Below are positions 37,001 to 46,403 of a DNA stretch of 64,000 nt, piece by piece (within the stretch, counting starts at the first letter, position 1; each line of letters begins with the position of its first letter). Location: positions 7,567,711 through 7,631,710 of the forward strand of contig JABBOT010000011.1 of NCBI GenBank assembly GCA_016165875.1. Reading direction: 5' to 3'. The position numbers and the translations under genes were made by a program. The notes beneath the pieces are model-generated. The model saw only the letters and a program-made list of their open reading frames with translations, was not told the DNA's origin and made no database searches. This DNA comes from Acanthopleura granulata. Taxonomy: Eukaryota > Mollusca > Polyplacophora > Chitonida > Chitonidae.

Positions 37001-40000
37001 AGATTCTATTTATTTATAACGCGAACTAAAGAATATCCCACATATGGTTGGAGGAAAACGGACAGAACTCGGGATAAACCCATGACCGTAGGTTGCTGGC
37101 AGACCTTCCCATGTAAGGCCCGAGAGGGAGCCAGTATACCTGGGCTTGAACTCATAGCGACCAACTGAGCCACATAGGCCCTAGTACTTCTCCACCTAAC
37201 TGGGTGTCACTTTACATTAGTGAATGCCATTTCGACATTGGTGGATGTCATTTTAAACATTAGTCGATGATATTTCTAAATGAGTGAATGTCATTTCCAT
37301 ATCGGAGGATGTCATGCTGGCATGTCCTTTATGTCATGTCATGGGTGTCATGTCAACGTAAATGAATGTCGTTTAAACATTGTTGGATGTCATTTAAACG
37401 TTGGTGGATGCTATTTAAACATTGGTGAATGTCAGTTAAACGTTGGTGGATGATATTTAAACAATGGTGGGTGTCATTTAAACGTTAGTGAATGCTATTT
37501 AAACAATGGTGGATGTCAATTACACGCTGGTATATGCTATTTAAACATTTGTGGATGTCATTTAAACGTTGATGGATGCTATTTAAACATCGGTGGATGT
37601 CATTTAACACATTAAAGGATATCATTTCGAGATGAAGGGATACCATGTCGACATCGGTGGCTATAGGTTAGACAATGGGTTTAGTACGGGTATTCCGAAG
37701 CATTTTAGTCGCTTCATTTTGGGATGTGTAACACCTTCATCAGAACGGCATCAGGCAGCTGTGTGGTCTGTAAATCTTTCTGACATGACTAAAACCTGAT
37801 GTTTGTGTCCGTTTTACATTTAGAGAATCACAAAATTAACCTCGGGAATTTGACTGCCCCAAAGTGCCTAAACACAGAAGGCTTCAAAAAATGTGTTTTG
37901 TCAGAGTATCCGTCGTTTTCTCTTTCCCGTCCGCTTTCGCACGGGGAGATTTGGGTTCAAACCTGGGTCGGGTCATACCAAAGACTTTAAAAAATGGTAT
38001 ATCCTGCTTCCTCGCTAGGCACTCAGCAATAAGAGGATAGAGGGTGGACTGGTCGGCCCGGTGTCAGTATAATGTAACTGGGTGAGGGGGCTTGTTGGGT
38101 GTCTTCGGCAAGTCGTCTCGGTGAGGCAGCACCAGATGGAGACACCGCCTTCGTATAAGTGAAATATTCTTGAGTAGGGCGTTAAACAATAAGCATTCAT
38201 TCATTCATTCATTCTATCTAACAATGAAAATAAAGACAGGTTTAGGATTATAGATAATTAAAGCATGTTAACTTTTATGTCAGTCATTACCACCTGAACC
38301 CTGTAAATATTGCTTGTTTTATTTTTAGATCAACGAGACTCAGTTTAAGAAAATCCTGGGTTACTGTGAGAGTGGAAAGGAGGAAGGTGCTGTCTTACAG
38401 GCCGGTGGAGAGAGGGAGGGAGACAAGGGCTACTTCATCAAACCTACCGTCTTCTCCGACGTCACCGACGATATGAAAATCGCAAGGGAAGAGGTGCGAG
38501 AGAAGGACTATTCAGTCATATTTACTCTCCTTGGTGTCGTTTCCTTTACGTCAGTTTGTTTGCAGGTAGATAGGGACATGTATACTTTATAACTGCTGTC
38601 ATATCGTGAGCTTCCCACGGGCTCTGCCTGGTTTCCTGCAAGTATATAATGCTTTTGTAGTAGTGAAACATTTCTGAGTAGCGTAAAACACCAATCAAGT
38701 AACTGAATAAATTGAATTAGATTATTATTATCGACTTCATCAGTAACATGTTCTGAGCCATTCCATACGAAGTGCAAATGAAATGCTTTTGATGAAAGTT
38801 CTAACCATTATGAAACAGAGTTTTGTATCAGTGTAAGTGTTAAATGCGTTTTATCTTCCAAGTTCAGATATTTGGCCCAGTACAATGCATACTCAAGTTC
38901 AAAGACTTATCGGAGGTCATTGATCGGGCCAATCGGACGACATATGGGCTGGCAGCCGGGGTCATCACCAAGGATATTGACAAAGCCATGACTATTGCTC
39001 AGAGTGTCGAGGCCGGAACTGTCTGGTCAGTATTTTTTATTATTCGGTTGGTCAAATTTCTGACATTTTGTTCACAGGGACAGTTTTTCTTAACACTGGA
39101 CAATAGTACAGGACGACTTCGACTTTTAACGGGATGTCGCGATTATTGCCGATTTCTGCTCTTAATTTTTCCGAAGTTATTTATTTATTTATTTGATTGG
39201 TGTTTTACGCCCTACTCAGTAATACAACCCATGACCATCCGCAGGTTGCTGGCAGACCTTCCCACGTGTGGCTGGAGAGGAAACCAGCATTAGCTGGATT
39301 TGAACTCACAGCGGCCGCATTGGTGAGAGGCTTCTGGGTCATTCCTAGGATAATATCATGACGCCAGGACCTGCTTTGATAATAAACGACAATTTGTTTT
39401 TGTTCTTCGAATATCTGAGAGTTGCCTATCAACGTTAAATAGCTCGGATGCACATTTTACCTCATGCTGTTTGGTCTTTTTTCAGGATTAACTGTTTCGA
39501 TATGGTGACGTCACAAACCCCCTTTGGTGGTTTCAAGCAATCTGGACAGGGGAGAGAACTGTGAGTATACACAAAATTGAGTGAAAGTCTATCAGTAAAA
39601 TAACACGCGGATTTATTCAGTCAGTTAGCCAATCATTTCTTCTTATCCGTCACTTCAATGACAGATGAATAGATACGAGCACTTACTGACGCCGTTATTT
39701 CGACATTTGAGCCACCTTTGGTGTATTTAGTTCCTGGTATTTCACACAAGCATGGCTTCCAGTTCCCCGGATGCAGTATCTGTTTTGAGGTATGAGAGTG
39801 TGTATGCAGTGTCTATTTTGAGGTATGGGAGTGTGTATGCAGTGTCTATTTTTGAGTTTTGAGAGTGTGTATGCAGTGTCTGTTTTGAGGTATGGAAGTG
39901 TGTATGCAGTGTCTATTTTGAGGTATGGGAGTGTGTATGCAGTGTCTATTTTGAGGTATGGGAGTGTGTATGCAGTGTCTAATTTTGAGTTTGAGAGTGT

Positions 40001-41459
40001 GTATGCAGTGTCTATTTTGAGGTATGGGAGTATGTATGCAGTGTCTATTTTGAGGTATGGGAGTGTGTATGAATTACATTTTGGGAGAGGTTTTTACTTA
40101 CTATATCCCTCATTGTATAACATAGCAATGTAACAATACCAATTAGTTTTTAATTAATTACGGAAAAAAAGTATAAATGTGGCAATTTTATCTTTTTTAC
40201 TTCCACAGAGGGGAAGATGCTTTGAAGGAATATACGGAGATTAAAACGGTGAGTCCTTACCATTTCTGGCACTCTGAGTATCAACTTACCGTTGCTTGAA
40301 TATATATTGAAACCAGTGTCACTAAATATAGACGTAGTGTCCATTTCATTTTTATTGGTGTCAGAGGAAATGGGATTTGACTCCAAGTTAGACACTAAGA
40401 GGAGCAACAACAGAGTATACTCCGCTTTAGCCATCTATAGGTCATTTTGTCTTCGTCAGAAGTCCACCACACACAACAACAATCCTTAGTCTTTTGAATG
40501 TATATAAGGATTATGGAAATGGGGAAAACTATTCTTCTTCAGCGATACTCTATTTGTATTTTATCACATGAACCTATGAGTTTCTATGAACGTGTTTATG
40601 TTTCCTGGTTGGGAGGTTTCATACTGTTAGAAAAGGGCTGTGCGCCCCACACACTATAACAAAACTGATCATCTATAACTTTTGTGTTTTACACAGCCGG
40701 GTGTACCACCGATACACATGTTTTTTTGTTACAGTTTGTGGACTCGTGCTACACAGTCAGCCATATAGAGTAGAATATACTATCAATTTCAAAATTATAC
40801 CTTTATCCTTGTGTGCGATCACCGATCCCAATATCGACATGTTTTTAACGTTGCTTCACTGCTTTACATGTCGAAGACACCGGATATGACGTTCCGCTCA
40901 TTAACAATATATTGGTACAATGTCGACCAGTATCTGACCTATCCTTTGATTCTGATTAGTACCGGTGCAAGTTGCGTCGACCTTGGCAGCGAGGCAACTT
41001 TATTATGCACAATACTTTTACAGTTATTTCCATTTCCTTTAATTTGTTTCTTTCGGGAGTCCATCGTGGTCGAGTAGTAGAGATGCTTCTCTTAACATAT
41101 AAGGATCGGGTTGAAACCTGACCTTGGACTTTGAATTTGTTGATTCCCCCGGTTACCATTGCTCATGAGCCATTCGCGACAATAAACGATCGGATGGCCG
41201 TTTCCGCAGTGTTAGATTCGAAGGAGCGGTAGTGTGCTGTGCATATCTGTAAGTCTTACGTGGGAAAGTTTGTCAGTAACTTGCCAAAGGTTGCTGGTTA
41301 ATTACCTCGGACCTTTTGGTTTACGCCACCCATAAAACTGATCGCAATCGTACAAGTGAGTCGCGAGCATTCAGGGGGTAAACAATAAAGTTAACTGATA
41401 AATAAATAAACTTGTGTCTTTTGCAGATAACCATGAGGCTTATCAACAAGTGTTCGTAA
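28070..41459 (+). CDS. ALDH1A: ALDH1A/ALDH2-type aldehyde dehydrogenase, complete
   Basis: Fourteen exons join in phase to 492 residues: 28070-28111, 30448-30552, 31575-31715, 32023-32149, 33257-33318, 34501-34629, 35563-35676, 36235-36337, 36808-36992, 38329-38493, 38868-39025, 39486-39560, 40209-40248 and 41427-41459. The enzyme oxidises aldehydes to acids with NAD(P)+. Key residues are all present: Asn161 (PWNYP), Lys184 and Glu187 (LKPAE), Gly-motif FTGSTAVG, general base Glu260 (LELGGKSP), nucleophile Cys294 (GQNCCAGSR) and Glu391 (EEIFGP). The start [14 protein letters not shown] joins IFINNEWH, with no mitochondrial presequence, so it is probably cytosolic. Length matches vertebrate ALDH1A1 (501). 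Against ALDH2, the substrate channel shows Gln116 at position 124, Val451 at 459 and Asp449 at 457. Val at 459 resembles ALDH1A1; Gln at 124 is neither type. Cys301 of ALDH2 is Asn293 here. A retinal-oxidising role is possible but inferred. The exon 2 donor (AAG/GTTGCC) is weak. The gene is divergent from the receptor. Confidence 0.96.
28436..28722 (+). mobile_element. Repeat family A, copy 5
   Basis: A near full-length copy in ALDH intron 1 runs from TTGTTTTCGTGTTATTGTGT, through GACAACACAGCACTTCGAGTC and TGCTTCTTAAACACTTACATGAACAG, to CAGCTGTCACACTGTCGTCG and TTTTACTCTCTGTGCTGCAG. It is about 285 bp, in the same orientation as ALDH transcription. Confidence 0.75.
30658..30910 (+). mobile_element. 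Meta-SINE-like element, near full length
   Basis: The tRNA-like head GGGCCTCCGTGGCCGGACTG with box B GAGTTCAAGCCCAGCTC is followed by the conserved body (GTACGTGGAAAGGCCTGTCAGCAACC, GGTCGTGAGTTTCCCCCGGGCTCCG). The 3' end ATATTCTTCTGTATGACGTAAATCACAAATGAAATAAATAAA is family-typical. It lies in ALDH intron 2, 106 bp past the exon 2 donor. The resemblance to molluscan Meta-SINEs is from memory of their shared 3' end. Confidence 0.8.
30914..31222. mobile_element. MITE family D, copy 1
   Basis: The inverted ends GGGGCAATTTCGAGATAGAACTCTTTT and AAAACAGTTCAAACTCGGAATTCCTC are imperfect complements. Inner arms also pair (ATATGACTTGTCAAAAATG with CATTTCTTGACAGGTCAAGTG). It is about 305 bp, non-coding, and matches the copy at 46403-46773. 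It lies directly behind the A-rich tail of the SINE at 30658. Confidence 0.75.
32373..32704. repeat. 47-bp minisatellite, about 7 units
   Basis: The unit is AAACTTGAGGTGTCAATGAA followed by AACCAGCTGCCATTGGCAAG and TATTAGG. Units are 85-95 percent alike, with substitutions and one 1-bp deletion in the last. It lies in ALDH intron 4. Confidence 0.95.
33021..33130 (-). mobile_element. Meta-SINE-like element, 3' part only
   Basis: The inverted tail TATTTATTTATTTGATTGGTGTTTTACGCCGT continues into CGACGGCGGCCAGCATTATGGTGGGAGGAAAC and stops near 33130. It is therefore 5' truncated. It lies in ALDH intron 4, about 125 bp before exon 5. Confidence 0.85.
35158..35249 (+). mobile_element. Meta-SINE-like 3' fragment
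   Basis: CGTGGGTTTCCCACCATAATCC, GTCGTGTAAGTGAAATATTC and ACACCAATGAAATAAATAAA are the last ~90 bp of the family. It lies in ALDH intron 6. Confidence 0.8.
37007..37181 (-). mobile_element. Meta-SINE-like element just after ALDH exon 9
   Basis: The element is inverted and reaches both the tail (TATTTATTTATAACGC) and the tRNA-like head (CCAACTGAGCCACATAGGCCC), with internal deletions. Its tail starts only about 14 nt after the exon 9 donor, so it has nearly replaced the 5' end of the intron while sparing the splice site. Confidence 0.8.
37215..37625. repeat. About 21-bp minisatellite
   Basis: About 18 units of TTGGTGGATGTCATTTAAACG alternate between two variants, GTCATTT and GCTATTT, in part of the array. 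The left edge is more degenerate. It lies in ALDH intron 9. Confidence 0.9.
37905..38220 (+). mobile_element. tRNA-derived SINE, family B
   Basis: A recognisable B box, GGGTTCAAACCTGGGTCGGG, is followed by the family body (TATATCCTGCTTCCTCGCTAGGCACTCAGCA, CCCGGTGTCAGTATAATGTAACTGGGTGAGG, GTGTCTTCGGC). The tail GAAATATTCTTGAGTAGGGCGTTAAACAATAAGCATTCATTCATTC ends in CATT repeats. It lies in ALDH intron 9. Confidence 0.85.
38605..38715 (+). mobile_element. Meta-SINE-like 3' fragment
   Basis: CTTCCCACGGGCTCTGCCTGGTTTCCTGC followed by GAGTAGCGTAAAACACCAATCAAGTAACTGAATAAA is a diverged, 5'-truncated copy. It lies in ALDH intron 10, which is only 374 bp long. Confidence 0.75.
39178..39350 (-). mobile_element. 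Meta-SINE-like element
   Basis: Inverted copy: TTATTTATTTATTTGATTGGTGTTTTACGCCC, then a deletion to CCCATGACCATCCGCAGGTTGCTGGCAGACC, then GATTTGAACTCACAGCGGCCGCATTGGTGAGAGG. It lies in ALDH intron 11. Confidence 0.85.
39785..40072. repeat. 34-bp minisatellite, about 8-9 units
   Basis: The unit GTGTGTATGCAGTGTCTATTTTGAGGTATGGGAG is highly uniform. Two units carry the variant TTTGAGTTTTGAGAG or TTTGAGTTTGAGAG, and a single one ends the array. It lies in ALDH intron 12. Confidence 0.95.
41055..41410 (+). mobile_element. Divergent SINE with tRNA-like head
   Basis: The head AGTCCATCGTGGTCGAGTAGTAGAGATGC with box B GGTTGAAACCTG is followed by a body ending TCTTACGTGGGAAAGTTTGTCAG and TGATCGCAATCGTACAAGTGAGTC. 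The tail is GGGGTAAACAATAAAGTTAACTGATAAATAAATAAA. It resembles the 3' half of the common family but is strongly diverged. It ends about 15 nt before the last ALDH exon, so it supplies most of the sequence before that acceptor. Confidence 0.55.
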
Positions 41460-41663
41460 CTCAGCAACTCACCTCAGGCAAGTCTGACTACACACGGCAT
41501 GACAGCCATGTTGGGTTTCAGCGCCACCAGAGAAACCTGAGCTGACGATAGAAAAGGAGAGGCAAATTGCACCCGATTTTGCTTTGGAAATTATACATGG
41601 TGCAACGACTCCAAAGCTGGACTCAACCACTAACACGGCTCTTGCACAGATATGTGCAAACAA

Positions 41664-41669
41664 AATAAA
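41664..41669 (+). terminator. Polyadenylation signal of the ALDH gene
   Basis: AATAAA (in CAAAATAAAACG) lies about 205 nt after the ALDH stop codon. It is the first canonical signal on that strand, so the transcript probably ends near 41690. Confidence 0.6.
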
Positions 41670-41782
41670 ACGATTTTCAAATCAGCTTTCATTTTATTCT
41701 GTATTTCTGTAACAATCGTTATTTAGGGCGAAGTATAAGAGGAAGTCTTCCAGTTTGTAAACCAATCAGGTCTTTATGTACA

Positions 41783-42058
41783 GTATGTATGTATGTTTGG
41801 GCTTTACGTCGTACTCAAATATTTTTCTGTCACATGACGACAAAGAGTCTTTAGAATGTAGATATGCTGTGTCCCATTGTGGCAGGGCGAGTCCAAGCCA
41901 TCAAAGTGCTGCTGCCGCCACTAGAACACCATGCAGAAGACACCAGACATGACACCCACAAATCACATCATACTGACACCGAGCCGACCGGTCCCGTTTC
42001 TTTAATGCTGAGCGCCAAGCGAGGCAGCAACAAGTACTATTTTTAAAGTCTGGTTTTT
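41783..42058 (-). mobile_element. tRNA-derived SINE, family B
   Basis: Inverted copy: GGCTTTACGTCGTACTCAAATATTTTTC at the tail side, then CATCAAAGTGCTGCTGCCGCCAC, AGAAGACACCAGACATGACACCC, CATACTGACACCGAGCC and TGCTGAGCGCCAAGCGAGGCAGCAACAAGTAC. The tRNA-like head is missing. Confidence 0.8.
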
Positions 42059-42221
42059 ACGTGCAGGTAAAACGAATAACCTATCTACGGCAAGATAGCA
42101 CTGAGAGTCTGGTGATAATATATAAGACACGTCTAATTACCTGCCCTTCCTAAGCACGTTTATTAGCACATGAAGTGTAAGTTCAGCTAACAAATATGGT
42201 TACCCCTGTTGGTGCAGATAC

Positions 42222-42275
42222 AGTATCATGATGGGAGGAAACAGAGCCCGGGGGATACCCACGACCTTCCGTAGG
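42222..42275 (-). mobile_element. Short Meta-SINE-like fragment
   Basis: ATGATGGGAGGAAACAGAGCCCGGGGGATACCCACGACC is an internal segment of the family, inverted. It joins directly to family A sequence at 42272, so one element interrupted or recombined with the other. Confidence 0.65.
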
Positions 42276-42492
42276 TTGTCAGTTTACCTCAGCTAGGTTT
42301 TTATTCTAACTATTCATTTAAGCGCTTAAGATGTAACACGTTACAAGCCAACGGGTACCATGGTTTAAGCAGAATTAGGTGAAAAACATGCAGCTATGTT
42401 AAATGCTATATACTAGACATCACTGGTCTAGAATTACTCAAAATACTGTGTTGTCCTCACAGTTAATACATGTACACAATAACATCCCTTTG
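42272..42492 (-). mobile_element. Repeat family A, copy 6 (truncated)
   Basis: Inverted copy lacking the right third: GTTTACCTCAGCTAGGTTTTTATTCTAAC, then GACATCACTGGTCTAGAATTACTCAAAATACTGTGTTGTCCTCACAGTTAATACATG. Confidence 0.75.
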
Positions 42493-42775
42493 TGTCAGTT
42501 TTTGCAAATCGTTAGGAGTATTCCACAGTGTTATGGATTCAGATTTGGCCTACACTAACCTTGAACTGGGATACCGATCTGAAAAACGCAGTCTATACAT
42601 GTATATGGCTATGAAATAAGTTTTAAGTATTTTTGAATGTCAGAAATATCTTGAATGCATCCATCAGAGACATTTACAGTGTGAACTGCTTTGATCAGAC
42701 GACGTCTACGCTGAACAGAAAATCGAGAAATACACAGTTAGCAATAGGCCTACCAGCTATACCAGGCAGAAAATA

Positions 42776-42824
42776 GACCATGACCTAGACCGTGACATAG
42801 ACCGCGACATAGACCGTGAGACCA
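42776..42824. repeat. Short tandem repeat, about 12-14-bp unit
   Basis: ACCATGACCTAGACCGTGACATAGACCGCGACATAGACCGTGAGACC has four runs of RTGACMTAGACC-like units. It lies in the 3' UTR-derived part of the duplicated segment. Confidence 0.7.
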
Positions 42825-43402
42825 AAAGACGAAATGCCATTACGAAGTACATGTCAAGGTTCGTATGTTTTACACACTTTACAGTTTTTCTGGCGCGACC
42901 TCAGCATGTATTTAGGGTCAGATCTGCACTCTCAAACTTTTACCCCAAATGGGTACAGCCGCTGAGTGTCTTTGCAGTTTGCTGAAATAAAAAGCCAAGA
43001 TATGTTATATGTATGTTTCAAATGTTATATCTAGTATTAAGTTGTGCTTTGTATATTTATATGTGAAAGAGAAGCGATTGAAAAGAAAGCTGCTTGGTAA
43101 CTGCTTTCTGAAGATTCACCTTTTGTTTGTTTATCTTTTGTAAATAATGGTGATATCATTATTGATACTCAAATCGTGCCATTTGATATACAGAGATATC
43201 CGGAAACAATGCTGATCTATGGCCCAGGATCAAGCTATTGACAGCGCACTGTTTAAGGGACGATAACTGCATAAGATATATCATGAAGTTATCTGTCCTT
43301 GAACAACATTCAGATGACATTAAGAATATCTAGGCTCTGGTCCCTAGCTATGAATTATTTCCTTTTGCTTAAACTTTGACATGAACTATGTAGAAGAATT
43401 AT

Positions 43403-43622
43403 TTTCTGTCGGGAGTGGTTTTTGCCATAGGACAACTCAGTTGTGAGTTCAAGGCCAGCCAATGCAGGGTTCCTGTCAGGCCGTAGGTATGCAAGCAATT
43501 TGCGGGTGGTCGTGTCTTTCTTCCGTGCTGTGCCCGGTTTTCTCTCACCTTAATGCTGGCTATCGCCTTAAAACTGAAATATTCTTGAGTACGGCGTAAA
43601 ACTCCAATCAAATAAATAAATC
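43403..43622 (+). mobile_element. Meta-SINE-like element inside the ShKT duplicate
   Basis: The copy has a partial head (GTGAGTTCAAGGCCAGCCAATG), the body GGTGGTCGTGTCTTTCTTCCGTGC and TAATGCTGGC, and the tail GAAATATTCTTGAGTACGGCGTAAAACTCCAATCAAATAAATAAA. Flanks TTTTCTGTCGG and TTTCCTGTCAG could be a diverged target duplication. The matching place in the live gene (near 61335) has no insert. Confidence 0.8.
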
Positions 43623-44591
43623 AAAATTTCCTGTCAGCAAGCTTTGATATTTAGTGCTAACCTTTGCAGTTGTGGCATGATTTCCTGCAATTTAACAGCA
43701 TGTATCGAGCATTTGAGTAGCAGTAATTTGCTCTTCGCCCAGCTAGAACAATTAACACTGGAAACAACACAACTGGTCTCTGCTGAAAAATAAGACGCAG
43801 TCATTTCATTTCAGATGTCCTACTAAATATCCAAATAACAAGTGTCAAGCATAACAGATGTTCAACAATTTCCAAGACAACGTTAATGCTCAATACTAGC
43901 CACCCAAGAAGTGAGAAAGTATGTACAAAGTTCTAAATTAAGACCGACCAAGACAAAGAAAAGCAGTCAACAGTTTTTAATGTAACCTGAAAGATGTATA
44001 GATATGCAGTCTAAAAAGCTCTATGTTGTCGTTCTCTCTGAGAATCTTAAGCCGAACATCTGCTTATTATTATGTGTCATAAAATGTAACTGACAACTTC
44101 TTACCTCCAGGTAGCTGTCATCCGTTACGGTGATGTATGAATGTTTTAAAGAAATTGAGATGTCGATTTTATTTATGAAATTGTTATTTGTCCGTCTGAA
44201 TTTGGCGAGTGATTTTTTTTTTTTTTTTTCCTGGTTAACGGCCTGAAATGTGATTCGGTTACTGTTCTGACTGAGCATGCTTACACTGCATCGCGCGTGT
44301 TTCTGTCAAGAGCCAGTCAGACCTCACCATGTATGCTGATGATGTATATGGGAAAATTTTGGCTTGAGGCCAGTCATTTCGAGACAGTGTGATGTTTTTG
44401 CCAGGCCAACATCATTTTACTCTGTCTGCAGACTGTACAAGAATTAATTGAATCTTTGTTGTAAAGGGTAGCCATGGCATCAAATGTGTTTTCACGGAAG
44501 ACGATTGGTCGTTAATCATTAAACAGTTGCATGTTCGGCCACTTGTGGCAAAGCTGCCACTTTACGTTAAAACGGTCTCCAATGCCCGATA

Positions 44592-44663
44592 AGATGCAAA
44601 CCCAGGACCATCCGCAAGTTGCGGGCGGACCTTCCCACGTACGGCCGGAAAGGAAGCCAGCAT
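44592..44663 (-). mobile_element. Meta-SINE-like internal fragment
   Basis: CCAGGACCATCCGCAAGTTGCGGGCGGACCTTCCCACGTACGGCCGGAAAGGAAGCCAGCATG is the conserved central part of the family, inverted, with neither head nor tail. Confidence 0.8.
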
Positions 44664-44664
44664 G

Positions 44665-46370
44665 TGTACTATTTCATAAGACACTGACAACGTTCACATA
44701 AGCTTTAAAGACAATGTATGCATATAGGTGATTTTCAAATGTGTGGCCACATTATACATGTATATCATTTTTTCTTTATCTGAAGGAAAACACATGTTTT
44801 CGAAGTACGCATTTACCTGATGAGTTGGTTAACGCCAAAATCAATAATTTGTTCACTTGAACGACGACTGTATGTTTTAGGGGTTGAGGAAATCGTTTGC
44901 AAATAAGAATTGCCTTTTCTGCCACTGGATGGCTTATTTGTTAAGTGACGGTGTAACATGGTTCTGCATGGCGTTTGATAAACGTGCAGTTTTACCTGTG
45001 CTTTCCGGTTCGTCGGAAGCCGTGCATACCGGACATACCTTTTGACAGTTGCACTCCATCCTTGTCGGGTTTACTTAGCACTCCCCTTCTGGTCACACTT
45101 AGCAGAGTCCCTGTGAATGTTAGGGCAGTTTGCTGCAAATGTATGAGTTAAGGGACATTTTAAGTATTAATAACTTGACAAATTTCCAAATGTTGTACAT
45201 TCAAATACTAACCATATTAACGCAGCCATCCGCCCGCTCCCCCCCCATCCCAAATTGTCATGTCATTTTATCATTATTTATCTAGAAACACCATAATCAA
45301 GAACAAAAAAAATCTGATAAACTTTTTGGAACGGAGAGTCAAATGTGATAAGATTTTTTTTCTTTTTTGTATATTTATGAAGCCGGACATCAATTTCATG
45401 TCATCGTGTAAAAGTGCCTGTAGATGTACGTTGTATTCATGCACTTGGACAATTCTGTCTTGCATTTCAGTGAAACATATTGCCTACTGCGCGCACTGAG
45501 GACGAAAAGAGCCAAATCAGTTATATGTTCAAGCTATTGCCAGAGGTTAAAATCTTAATGACGAATTTATTATCCCTGAAATAGATAATTAAATTAACTT
45601 AGGCCATTGGATCAATAAAGCAACAATTTTCTCAGAATAATCCTGTGTTCTCACCGAAATAATAATTGGCAAATCTATTTTGGTACATATTTGATGAATA
45701 CAGCAAAGTGTTCGAATATTTACTGTACCGGTAGGTATACTGCTGGAATCTACATAGACTCGGCATCGTCAGCTGAGAGTCAGTGGATGGGACGAGTTTA
45801 TGACCGGAATGACTTGTTTTATCGGCGGTTGTTTCGAAGAGATGGGGATGACACTTTGGATTAATTAGAGCTGGAAATGGATGCAACATTCTGTTGGACA
45901 CATTGGGCAGTGTGGACGAAATATTGTGAGCACCGCATCGGATACGGTGTTTCACATTAAAATTTTTCCACGTTGTTGTTAACACACTGACTAATGGATA
46001 ATTTCTTAATCATGCGAGCCTGCTGTGATTTTATTGCTGGTGGAGAGTTCTTGATTGACAGGTGGCAAAAGTCCATTCTAAGATATTTCATATTTGTGAA
46101 TTTCTTACCGTGATCCCTTAGAGCATGGCATACGAATATTCGTACTTGACATTGAACTGGTGTACCAGTTTACTGTTGTACTTATGTAACCATTTCCGCT
46201 AGGTCGGGTCTATATTCTGGTAGTTCATCGTGACTTACTCATCTCTGGTAGAGCGCTTGGATTTCACCTACCATTCCGAGCTAGGAATTACAACTACAAG
46301 ACGCAGACATGGACATATACACTAAAAATTCATGGTTCTTTGTTTTATACTTTTTTAACCTGACATGTCA
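44665..46370. other. Gene-poor stretch
   Basis: No supportable gene. Opposing open frames overlap at 45632-45985 (117 codons, minus) and about 45625-45860 (plus, from a TTTTCTCAG acceptor-like site to TAA). Neither resembles a known family, so neither is called. Confidence 0.35.
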
Positions 46371-46371
46371 G

Positions 46372-46403
46372 TGACGAATTCTTGAGAACGGCGCTAAGCA
46401 CCA
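46372..46403 (+). mobile_element. Meta-SINE-like tail fragment
   Basis: TGACGAATTCTTGAGAACGGCGCTAAGCACCAAT matches the family 3' end up to CACCAAT, where MITE D starts. The A-rich tail is therefore cut off. Confidence 0.65.

Larger units (their letters stand above)
42595..44300 (-). pseudogene. Decayed duplicate of the ShKT gene 3' end
   Basis: This parallels 60395-61960 exon, intron and 3' UTR, in the same orientation. The copy of the terminal ShKT exon (about 42857-42977) has an in-frame TGA, two of the six framework cysteines replaced (to Tyr and Arg), and its normal stop lost. The copy of the preceding ShKT exon (about 43661-43778) has a 1-bp insertion after the WA-SK segment that shifts the frame. 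Intron blocks such as AGTATTAAGTTGTGCTTTG, AACAATTTCCAAGACAACG, AGCAGTCAACAGTTT and TCTTAAGCCGAACATCTGCTT also match. No intact protein can result. It is therefore a dead duplicate about 18 kb from the live gene. A SINE at 43403-43622 is private to this copy. Confidence 0.85.

Noticed and set aside
45625..45985. Overlapping plus and minus open frames, one behind an acceptor-like TTTTCTCAG
   Set aside because: No recognisable motif, no partner exons and opposing frames of similar quality.
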